Source: Laburnicola sp. R22_1 (Eukaryota > Ascomycota > Dothideomycetes > Pleosporales > Didymosphaeriaceae). From it: a stretch of 64,000 bases of DNA. How positions within the stretch are numbered: the first letter of the stretch is position 1; the number at the start of each line of letters is the position of its first letter. A program made the translations under genes and the position numbers. The notes beneath the pieces are model-generated. The model was not told where the DNA came from. It did not search any database and saw nothing but the letters and a program-made list of their open reading frames with translations. Below, piece by piece: positions 1 to 8,225 of the stretch. Location of the stretch: positions 868,001 through 932,000 of the forward strand of contig JACONQ010000003.1 of NCBI GenBank assembly GCA_014281115.1, written 5' to 3'.

Positions 1-1824
1 GCAAAGGCGCGTACAGCCCGTAAGAGCAGCAAGAAGGCCCCTAAGAAAGCTCCCAGTGGGAGTACTAGAGGGCGCCTGGCGAGCGGTACCGGTAAGGGCC
101 CAATAACTCGCGCGCGACGCTGGGCTAACAGTGCCCCAGCAGTCAATCGGGCTGCCCTTGCTTCAGTTAGTACGCAGAACACTGCAAATAGACAGCAGGC
201 TCTACCCTTGTCATCGCCGCCACCAGTAGAGCCTCCCCGTATTGACCTCACCGTCGAGAGCACGCTGCCGCTGTCGTCGCCCACTACGCCGCGCGCGCGT
301 GAGCCTCTCCGCCCTCCACTACTTGGATTATCGTCGTCGCCGGGTTCGCGAGCGGAATTTGACCTGGAGGTAGACTATAAGCTTATCGTCAACGGCAAGA
401 GCGATGTTCACCGCCCACCAGAGAGACACGGCCGCTATTTTTGGTGGCTCGATATGGCGGAGAAAGTTATAAACGATATGCTGGAGCAGCCAGAGGCTCA
501 ACTTAGTGGGCGTGAGTTTGACTTTGAGAGCCGTACGGTGGCTTTTCGAGCGGGCGTAAAGTCGCGAAAAATACTAGTAACGCTGGCCGACTTTAGCCAG
601 GTGGAGGAGGACAAGCTTTTTAATGCTATCGAGTACCAGGTCAGCAAATCGCCGGGCGTCCAGCTTGTAGAGGTTACCTTTGAGGTGCGCGTCAAGGCTA
701 AGGCTCTCGAAAAGGCCTTCAAGCGTAATCAATCGTTCAACGACCCATCGTCTGACGTGGGTGAGGTGACTCCACAGCCAGAAAAGCAGACGCGCCGTCA
801 ACAGCAGCTCCTTAACGAGTCGAGGGCTATACAGCGCGTAGAGAGCTTGTCGTCGGCGCAGGACTGGGAGAGAAGCCTTCATCAGCACTGGCTCTGTCGC
901 AATAGTGAGTGTACAAACTTTGGGAACTGGTGCTGGGTAACGCCCAACCACGAGCACTACGCTATTGGAGCTGCCGACTCGAAGTCCTGGGCGAACGCGA
1001 TCGTTGCTGGCCAGGCTGAGCTCCTCGCGCCGCCGATAACTCTCATCGACTACTGGCGGAGCCCTGCTGGCGGCGGCAACCAGCTGAAGCGTCGGAGAGG
1101 TGCCGGTAAAAAGCGCTCAAAAGCCCGGCGTGGCGGTTATTATAGCGACTCGGAGAGCGATGGGAGCGACAGTGAGGGCGACTTCTGGCGTAACTACGAG
1201 CGACGTGAGCGCCAGAAGGAGCGCCAGAGAGCTATTGACGAGGCTCGCTGGCGCGACGAGAAACACGAGCTGCTCAAGCTCCAGCGTGAGAGCGTCCAGT
1301 TACAGCAAAATACTGTCGGATTTGGTCAGCCTGCAGTACCTATGGCGCCCCAAATGGGTTATCCTGCTTACTCTATACCGCCAGCTCTTCCATCGCAGCT
1401 TCAACAGCTGCAGCAGTACTACTCACCTCTGCCAAGTCAGCGTCCGCGTACGCCAGGCAGCGCCCTCCCAATCGTCAGCTCAAGCCCTGTGAGTGGCCAG
1501 GAGGATACAAGGGCAACAGTGAGGGAGTTTTTCAGCTGGCTAATCAACCAGCAGCCGGAGGACGATCGTGAGGACTACGAGCAGGCTCGAGATGTGGCGA
1601 TATCAGAAAAGTGGACTGTCAAAGATCTTAAGGAGATGTCAAGCGTTGGAGGAGAGCTCTATAAAATCGCGGTTAGTGAGCGCTTTAAGCTGAAGGATGG
1701 AGTCGTTAGGCACCTGCGAGATGACCTGAAGAAGTATAAGCAGCACTGTAAGACAGCTACTGCCGCCGCAGGGTTCGTAAGTATGGGTAGTAGGGGCGCT
1801 GTGGGTAGTGGGGTTACTGGCTGA
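1..1824 (+). CDS. Unknown large protein, 5' end outside window (possible transposon companion ORF)
   Basis: The frame is open from the first base to a TGA at 1822-1824, giving 607 codons. The first in-frame ATG is only at 454, so the true start probably lies left of the window. I do not recognise the family. The N-terminal 100 residues are basic, Ser/Pro-rich and low complexity. Around window codons 295-345 there is a Cys/His/Trp-rich stretch (HQHWLCRNSECTNFGNWCW then PNHEHY) that could bind zinc. A charged, coiled-coil-like stretch follows at about 395-440, then a Gln/Pro-rich linker. The last 90 residues (FFSWLI ... GVVRHLRDDLKKYKQ) look like a small helical SAM-like domain. It faces a Tc1 transposase gene tail to tail across 113 bp. 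It may be a second gene of that element, but this is only inferred from position. Confidence 0.6.
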   Translation, partial: AKARTARKSSKKAPKKAPSGSTRGRLASGTGKGPITRARRWANSAPAVNRAALASVSTQNTANRQQALPLSSPPPVEPPRIDLTVESTLPLSSPTTPRAREPLRPPLLGLSSSPGSRAEFDLEVDYKLIVNGKSDVHRPPERHGRYFWWLDMAEKVINDMLEQPEAQLSGREFDFESRTVAFRAGVKSRKILVTLADFSQVEEDKLFNAIEYQVSKSPGVQLVEVTFEVRVKAKALEKAFKRNQSFNDPSSDVGEVTPQPEKQTRRQQQLLNESRAIQRVESLSSAQDWERSLHQHWLCRNSECTNFGNWCWVTPNHEHYAIGAADSKSWANAIVAGQAELLAPPITLIDYWRSPAGGGNQLKRRRGAGKKRSKARRGGYYSDSESDGSDSEGDFWRNYERRERQKERQRAIDEARWRDEKHELLKLQRESVQLQQNTVGFGQPAVPMAPQMGYPAYSIPPALPSQLQQLQQYYSPLPSQRPRTPGSALPIVSSSPVSGQEDTRATVREFFSWLINQQPEDDREDYEQARDVAISEKWTVKDLKEMSSVGGELYKIAVSERFKLKDGVVRHLRDDLKKYKQHCKTATAAAGFVSMGSRGAVGSGVTG

Positions 1825-1937
1825 GTTGACGATAATTGCAGAGCATGGACTTTACGTAATTACGTCACTACTTTACTTAGTATTCACCTTGGCAAGTTTA
1901 ACGTCTATCCTAACAACTCTACGCTCTACTCTACGCT

Positions 1938-3062
1938 CTACTGCCACCTCCACATCTCCCTACGTGCCTCCCAGAGCTGCTCCTGGTTCTCTATCCTATA
2001 CACGCCGTCGGTAGCGTGCTTAAAGTGCTTTTTCGCGAACCGATCGCAGCGACTTTCGTGGATAGCGCCCCTTAGAAAGTCGCCAAAGTTGTTAAAGCGC
2101 CACCGTACATGGCAGTAGTTGCGGCGGATCCAGGCCTTTAGGACTCCAAAGGTAAGCTCAATTGGGTTAAAATCAGGCGAATACGGTGGCAGAAATCTAA
2201 CAATATGGCCAGCTTCCTCAATAACTCTCACCACCTCCCAGTTTGTATGAATTGAGACGTTGTCGAGTATTATAACCATAGGCTTCTGGCCATACGCCGC
2301 CCGGAGCGTGGGCAACAGCGAATCGCGGATCCAATCGATAAAGTCCTCATGGCTGAAATAGCCCTCCTTTATACCTGTACAGGGCAGGTAACCGTCAACT
2401 GTATACGCTGGGAGAATAGCCCAAGTTTTGCCACGCCGTACGTCCTGGAAATATCGATTGGTAAACCCGATTGGGGCATACGCCCTGTGGCGCCAGCCAG
2501 TCTTCTCGTTGAAAATAGACTCGTCAAGAAACACCAAGTCGGCGGCGATAAATTGCCTCATACTCCTCCGGTAAGCCTCACGGAGCTCCTCATTGCGCAG
2601 TATTGATATGGGCCGTAGGGCTCGCTCGCTCCAGTCGCGATCCTTTAACAGTCGACTAATAGTGGATCGGTGTACCTGAACGCCTCTCTCCATCCACAGC
2701 CAGTATACAATCTCGTCCTGATACATCCAACCGCTCTGAAACAGCTCATCGTACAGCGCCTGCTCATCGTCAGACGATAATTTACGCGGGCGGCCGAGTA
2801 CAACGTTGGGGCTGCTGGGTTTGCGAGTGCTCCCATAGAGCTTCAAGTTTCGCTCAATTTTATACACCTCTGACAACGACACGTCTACTGAATCTGCGAT
2901 ATCGTCGTGGCGCCAGCCAAGTAGCAGAAAGCGATAAATATCGAGGCGACGACGGGGATCCAGCCCACGGCCTTTAGTTGTAAGCTCTCGGGGTATAGTT
3001 GGCGGGCGACGCGCCTGCGCGGCAGTAAGAGGGCGAGGAGCGACTCCGTGAGCTCGAAACAT
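1938..3062 (-). CDS. Tc1/mariner-family transposase, DD34E, intact ORF
   Basis: This 374-aa protein would cut and paste a Tc1/mariner DNA transposon, inserting at TA. An N-terminal helix-turn-helix region (about 35-150; GWRHDDIADSVDVSLSEVYK, then HRSTISRLLKDRDW) is followed by a DDE_3-type catalytic domain. All three acidic residues are visible: FLDESIFNEKTGW, IILDNVSIHTN and PPYSPDFNPIELTFG. The last two are separated by 34 residues, the Tc1-type DD34E spacing. The ORF has no stop or frameshift, unlike the other transposases in this window, so it could be active or a recent arrival. The ATG at 3062 is the first in frame. The opposing ORF at 1-1824 may belong to the same element. I could not fix the terminal inverted repeats because the left end is outside the window. 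Confidence 0.9.
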   Translation of the reverse strand: MFRAHGVAPRPLTAAQARRPPTIPRELTTKGRGLDPRRRLDIYRFLLLGWRHDDIADSVDVSLSEVYKIERNLKLYGSTRKPSSPNVVLGRPRKLSSDDEQALYDELFQSGWMYQDEIVYWLWMERGVQVHRSTISRLLKDRDWSERALRPISILRNEELREAYRRSMRQFIAADLVFLDESIFNEKTGWRHRAYAPIGFTNRYFQDVRRGKTWAILPAYTVDGYLPCTGIKEGYFSHEDFIDWIRDSLLPTLRAAYGQKPMVIILDNVSIHTNWEVVRVIEEAGHIVRFLPPYSPDFNPIELTFGVLKAWIRRNYCHVRWRFNNFGDFLRGAIHESRCDRFAKKHFKHATDGVYRIENQEQLWEARREMWRWQ

Positions 3063-3561
3063 GGACTACTCCATCAAAAAAAGCGTCAGTATAGCCCTAT
3101 ACACATATTTGTACAGCCTCACGACTTACTAACAGTTGTTCAACAGTTTATAGGCTGTTATCGACGCGTCACAGTCAAATTTACGATTTGTATGAGGCTC
3201 CCCGCGCGCGCGCAAATTCTCGGATGCCGCCAAGATTTCTACCGATTTTTGCACGCGATAGATCCGGATTCGGAGAGCCTAACCGGTAAAGGAAATTCAT
3301 CCAACTACCCTCGCGTGTCAATCGTGGGCGTCAAAGCATCAGTTTTCCATGCCGCCTGACATACGTGTGCTGCAGAGGAAGAGCCGGCCAGAACTCGATA
3401 GCTACGATATTGGCTTGATGCGCGGATTGCTGTGGCGTTGGTCACGATTCTCCTAGCGTTAGATAACTCTTCCGTTTCCCAAAATTCTCTTCTGTTCAAC
3501 GCTCGCTTCCTTTCTTCGCTTGTCTACGCGCCCTTTCATACTCTCTATCCCATCAAGCAAG
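3063..3561. other. Intergenic: right flank of the Tc1 gene and 5' region of the acetyltransferase gene
   Basis: No gene seen. The first 150-200 bases probably hold the right end of the Tc1 element, but with the left end missing I cannot match inverted repeats. A run of CG dinucleotides lies near 3200-3215. The last 100 bases are pyrimidine-rich and likely the leader of the next gene. Confidence 0.4.
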
Positions 3562-4310
3562 ATGTCCTCCGCTAACGACATGTCGAGCTCTCGTTCGAAG
3601 GTGTTAGAGCTGAAGCAGAAGCTCAGCGGCGTCGAAGAGTACGCGAAAATGCTGCGAGGGGAGCTGTATTATTCCTTCGGCCCAGAGATGACAGCGGCAA
3701 GGCGACGCTGTGCCATTGCTTGCAGGCGATACAATGCAGCAGAAGATCCTACGAGACGACAGCAGGTCGAGCTTTGGCGAGAGTAGGTTATCAGCGAACT
3801 CATTGACCAAATACTGATGTACCCAGTGTACTCGGGAACACAGACCCGTTGCCACCACAGGCAGCCACACAGGAAGAAGACGATGCTTTGTTCAGCGGCG
3901 ACCCGTGGGTCGAAGGCCCCATTCGTATTGATTATGGTCTCCATGTGTCCGTGGGTCGAGACTCATTTATCGGTCCAAACTTCATGGTACTTGATACATG
4001 TAGAGTCACTATCGGCGCTCGCGTTTTGATCGGGCCAAACGTGAATATTTACACTGCGACTCACCCCACGGATCCAGCGATACGCCAAGGGATAATTGGA
4101 CCAGAGCTCGGCAAGGAGATACATATCGGCGACGACTGCTGGATAGGGGGAGGCGTATACATACTGCCGGGGGTTACGATAGGGAGGGGGGTCACTATTG
4201 GTGCAGGAAGCGTTGTAACGAAGTCTGTACAGCCATTTACTGTTGTCGCAGGCAATCCGGCGCGCGTCATCAAGAGGTTGGAGAACAACTTTGAGGGCGA
4301 GTTGAAATGA
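3562..4310 (+). CDS. Maltose/galactoside O-acetyltransferase-like protein (left-handed beta-helix)
   Basis: Spliced model: exons 3562-3782 and 3827-4310, 234 aa. The 44-bp intron starts gtaggt, has actgat as branch and ends at cag; it removes an in-frame TAG and restores the family continuity LWRD-VLGNTDPLPPQ. The N-terminal Mac domain (about 15-75, with KMLRGELYYSFGPEM) is followed by hexapeptide repeats of an acetyl-CoA-dependent acyltransferase: VSVGRDSFIGPNF, VTIGARVLIGPNVNIY, then ATHP carrying the probable catalytic His, and IHIGDDCWIGGGVYI. The C-terminal GAGSVVTK and AGNPARVIK motifs are typical. Members acetylate sugars such as maltose or glucose; the fungal substrate is unknown. It is a likely cytosolic trimer, since no signal peptide is seen. 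The ATG at 3562 is the first in frame after a pyrimidine-rich leader. Confidence 0.9.
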
Positions 4311-5588
4311 TACATTTTGCCGGAGCGCGGGGAACCGAAAATAGCAGACTCCTCATTTCAGAGGTCGCCATCAACAATGAGTTTGCCATTAACCTAAATT
4401 TGCTACACTCTCCTAATCTTTCCTATATACAAGCAGTGAGCATCGAGATCTATGAGACCGAAAGGAGTTCACACATTGAACGATAACGACGTCTAGAAGC
4501 GTTCACCGTAGGATCCCAACTCACCAGCCTTAAGATCTTTGAACCCGGAGTATCGACTACAATCCTCCCTCGCAGATGTCAAGGAACGCATGAAGGCCCT
4601 GTCATCAGCTCTTCTTATAAAGATCGTAGCGTGGTTCTACTCTGTGTAGGCCCTACCCGGCTGATTATGATCCCACAGGATACATCGGTGACAGTAATTG
4701 CAGACATAATTTGCTCATTCGGTATTGTTATTGTAACTGTTCGCCTTCATCGTATATCAGTAATTTTTTGCTGTTCCCATTGATAGTATCGGCAATAAGG
4801 AGAGATGGAAGAGTTCGGAGAATATGGATTAGCAGCTATCTACACCGGCTGCGAAGCTATATGTATAGTCAAGGATTATGGTAGTACTACTAAGTGTGAG
4901 TAAGCCCACTGGAAAAACGCCAATGCATAAACTGACTGTCAGGTGTTGGCCAGCCCAATCTCAACCTACATTTTTTGTCATCTACGCAGTGGACACTCAA
5001 TGTCTACTTTGTATAACTACGGTACATCCTCCTCTACGGCAACTTTCTCAATCTGATTGCCCTAAAGAGTGTATTATTGTAACCGCAGCCATCAATAAGT
5101 TCACTTACACACTTGGTCGATGCATGTGGGTCCTTGATGACGGCACCTCAAGCAAAACACAGTACCAAGCACGCAATTCCATAAGCGCTACATTCGGATT
5201 ACGTATCCTGGATTAACACACGGTACGAAGACTTTTCGTTCGCCACTTTCCAGCAAGTTCACCGCTCGCCGATGACGGAGCCTCAGTGCAAACGCGCCTC
5301 GGGCCCTCTCGCGTCACACGCGTCTCCTACACCTCCAGTCGCGAGCAGCAGACCGTACTAGCCTATATCAAGCTAGGAACTACCTAGACGCGTTGGACGC
5401 GTTTGCCTGGCTCGTGCTCTATCTTCTGCCTTTTCTTTCGAATTTCCACGAACCTCGAGCACCTCACGCCTCTTCAATTATCTCCTCGCACCCGTCTACA
5501 AGACTTCAGCTACGCCCTCATACCTTCCCACATCTCTTCAACTACCTTTTCGCAACTCCTCGCGACGCTCCAAGAGAACCCAATCAAG
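4311..5588. other. Intergenic, 1.3 kb, no supported gene
   Basis: An ORF of 112 codons at 4878-5216 shows no recognisable motif and no splice or family support, so I do not call it. Bases 5230-5588 are CT-rich and probably the promoter and leader of the next gene. Composition between 4300 and 5200 is somewhat AT-richer than the neighbouring genes. Confidence 0.5.
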
Positions 5589-6197
5589 ATGCAACCTTTC
5601 AGCAAACTCGCTACACCCATGATGGATCCGCAAGCAATGTAAGTGCCAACGAATCACCCTTCGCGCAAGACTAAACCACGACAAAGCTCCGTCCTGAACC
5701 AGGAGTCCTCAGCTCTCTTGCGTCTCCCAGGCGAGCTTCGCAACAAGATCTACGGGTACATCTTCGAAGAGCCCGTCATCGTCAATGTCGCCTTGCGTTC
5801 CGGAAAACTAGACAACCGCAAATCAAGCCGCTCTCTCCTGTTCGTCTGCCGGCAGATCAAGGCCGAAGCCAGCGCCCTGTGCATGGAGCGTGTAACTCTC
5901 CACCTGCCGCCCACCTTGTGGATGAGGAACTTTCTCCGCAAATGCAACTGGCAGACCATGGCGGCGATCCGTCGCATCCAGATCTTCCCGGCGGTGGTCC
6001 TCGACTTGTGCAACGCGAGGACTCCGGGCACGCTTGGAAACCTGATCCTCGTGCCTTTCACTACGCTTGAGCGCATCGAGATCTGGGACAAGGTGCAGCC
6101 TGACTGCTGGAGGCAGAAGGGTACCATCTGCGTCCTTGGCAGGGGCACTGGCAGCCAGTGCTTGGAGGTGGTCTACTTGGAGCCTCAGGAGGAGTGA
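5589..6197 (+). CDS. Small protein with LLRLPGELRNKIY motif (F-box-like, function unknown)
   Basis: Spliced model: exons 5589-5638 and 5687-6197, 186 aa. The 48-bp intron (gtaagt ... actaaac ... aaag) sits just before the conserved block and joins the reading frames as DPQA-ISVLNQESSALL. The motif LLRLPGELRNKIYGYIF is the start of a family of short fungal proteins, many of them in dothideomycetes, in which an F-box-like or 2EXR-like N terminus is followed by a poorly conserved tail. The rest shows only CRQIKAEAS, a common second block of that family. Biochemical function is unknown; an adaptor role in ubiquitin ligases is sometimes assumed from the F-box resemblance, but nothing here proves it. 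It lies tail to tail with a second member at 6521-7249. Confidence 0.75.
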
Positions 6198-6520
6198 GTT
6201 CAACCCTGTGTAAGTTACCAAGCCACCCCCTTGCACACATTACCAGCGAATGGGGGATTGCTTTGGTTCAATGGATATGAAGATGGATATGGGTCTGGGT
6301 CTGGGTTTGGTCTACGGGTGTAATGGGGATGGAGTTACCCCAGGATAGGCTTTACAAATGACAACTTTTCACTACTGTTCATTCACATATCCCTAACAAC
6401 CTATACCATCACATCCTACAAGCCTTAACATCCGCACCTTCCTCGTCTAGACACTCTCAAGCCTCCGCGCTCTCCATTCCGACAATCGCTCCCCAACTCT
6501 TAGCCTTTCTATCACCAAAG
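6198..6520. other. Convergent intergenic spacer
   Basis: This holds the 3' regions of the two flanking LRLPxExRN genes. It contains a short imperfect run of ggtctgggt/ggatatggg units near 6278-6312. No other feature seen. Confidence 0.5.
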
Positions 6521-7249
6521 CTATGTCTCCACCTCTACATCCACATCAAGATACCGCTTGACACATATCCTTACACCACGACGAGTTTGCTCTTTTTTCT
6601 CGTTTCCATAATGACTGCAAGGCACTTCAGTCCTGGAGTATCTGGAACAGTCGTTCAGGATGACTTTTTCCAACCCCCCAAGCTGCCGAAAAGCCCTTAT
6701 ATATGCCGCTGTCATACGGTCTCTGCGATCATTCTGTTCTTTTTCCCATGCTTTTCTAGAATCCGACTTTGGCCATCGCACCGCATGGGGCTCCTCTGCC
6801 TCCTGTTCAGATGCACCTATCCGATATACCAGCTCGATTGGCGCCCTCACGGTAGTAAGAGTGTCCTCAAGTTGTGGATAGCAGGAGAACAGGGCCTCGA
6901 ACTCGGCAGCTTTGTAGAATGTGACCGTGTTGAGGCTATAGACCAGAAGCTCGGTTTCAGCACGAAGCTGCTGGCATACCCGGGTGAGAGCGAACACATT
7001 CGAAGGACTAGTATTGAAGATGCTGCCACGCGAATTATTATAGTCTTCATTGTCGAGACGGTCGAACCATTGCTGAGGAGTCATGCTATCGGGATCCAGG
7101 AATGTATAACGATGCGTGAGGACGCGGCCACTAAGCGCGTAGTCATAGATCCGATTGCGGATCTCAGGCGGGAGGCGGAGAAGTGGGGATTTCGTCTGGT
7201 TCCTCTGTGTGCTGCCAATGTTAGCCTTGCGGATGTTTCGAGATTTCAT
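6521..7249 (-). CDS. Protein with LLRLPPEIRNRIY motif (F-box-like, function unknown)
   Basis: Single-exon model, 242 aa. After a short basic N terminus comes SPLLRLPPEIRNRIYDYAL, the same signature as the neighbour at 5589-6197, followed by FALTRVCQQLRAETELLVYSLNTVTF, the second conserved block of this family (hydrophobic helix with R-x-E). The C-terminal third is charged and unconserved. The two proteins share only these short blocks and differ elsewhere, so they look like old paralogues, or independent members of a large family, rather than a fresh tandem copy. The ATG at 7249 is used because it directly precedes the basic leader and motif. No cellular role can be assigned from sequence. 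Confidence 0.75.
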   Translation of the reverse strand: MKSRNIRKANIGSTQRNQTKSPLLRLPPEIRNRIYDYALSGRVLTHRYTFLDPDSMTPQQWFDRLDNEDYNNSRGSIFNTSPSNVFALTRVCQQLRAETELLVYSLNTVTFYKAAEFEALFSCYPQLEDTLTTVRAPIELVYRIGASEQEAEEPHAVRWPKSDSRKAWEKEQNDRRDRMTAAYIRAFRQLGGLEKVILNDCSRYSRTEVPCSHYGNEKKEQTRRGVRICVKRYLDVDVEVET

Positions 7250-8158
7250 ATGTACATGACTTACAGCCGCTCTAGCATCTTTTTCCTGTTGATAGTTTTC
7301 CTGTTGATAGGAATGTCCTTAGTCCAGGGGCCGGTCATAGCGAGCGGGGTAATCGTTGGAGGTTGAAAACAGGCTCGGGTTCAATAGAGTGGTTGATGTT
7401 ATGGGGGTGTAGAGAGAAGACTTATGAAGCTAAGGGAGAAAGTCGGGGTCCGTGCCAAGAAGTGTATGTGAAAGCTAGTGTGCGAACTTCGGCGGGCAGG
7501 CGCAGAAGCGGCGACTCCGTCTGGTTCCTCGTAGTGCTTTAATAATGTCAGAATGCAGAAGCGTAGCCCTGAGACACATCATATACCATCACATCGTGCG
7601 AACTTCTCCAGGCAGGCGCAAAAGCACCCGCTCCTTCTGATTCCTCATGGTGCTACCACAATGTCAGAATGTAGAAGCGTAACTCTGCGGCACATCAGAT
7701 ATTCTCACATCGAATGGCGATGTGCAGTTGCATCGTCGACTCCATGACGCATAGTTCCTGGCCTCTCGTTGTCGTCGTTGGCAGGCATGGCGTCTGAACG
7801 CTTCGCTTCGTCTGGCGCTCGGAGAGACTCGGGGTCAGGGTGCGTCCACAGTGTTGTAGTACGGTACGTTGGATACGCTGCTTGGTGTCGAAAAAGGGTA
7901 AGTGGAGCGCTCCGGCGCACATATGGTTAGTAAAAAGCGTTGTATGTGGACCACCACTGGCGGATCAACCAAGAAGTGAGACAAAAAACCAACACCATTG
8001 TGGAAAGGCTCGAACCAAGGAAACACAAGTCTAGATAAAGAGAGCTCTCTGTATGCTCCAAAAACGGGTATCACAATGAAAAAAAGCAAACCGCAGTCAA
8101 AAAATGATGCAAACGCCGCCCACTCCCCTGCTCTTTCCCAGCTATCCCCTCCTTACTT
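7250..8158. other. Intergenic region with a 116-bp tandem duplication
   Basis: No gene is supported. It carries the 5' region of the minus-strand gene at 6521-7249 and the 3' flank of the phosphodiesterase gene. An imperfect tandem duplication at 7480-7711 is listed separately. Confidence 0.5.
7480..7711 (+). repeat. Imperfect tandem duplication, 2 copies of about 116 bp
   Basis: Copy 1 starts at 7480 and copy 2 at 7596, each with gtgcgaacttc. Both share GGCAGGCGCA, ATGTCAGAATG(C/T)AGAAGCGTA and end in a tcacatc block. The copies differ at roughly a fifth of positions, mostly by substitution with few indels. No coding role is seen. Confidence 0.75.
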
Positions 8159-8225
8159 CTAATTCTGCTCCGGCTTGTCTTTATCCCCATCCTTCAATCC
8201 CGTAAAATGATCTTGGATAAAGTTG

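Noticed and set aside
498..957. Minus-strand frames inside the left-edge ORF
   Set aside because: They are shadows of the longer coding frame on the plus strand, with low-complexity translation and no motif.
4878..5216. ORF of 112 codons between the acetyltransferase and the LRLP gene
   Set aside because: It starts at an ATG but has no motif, no family look and no splice support. A frame of this length is expected by chance.
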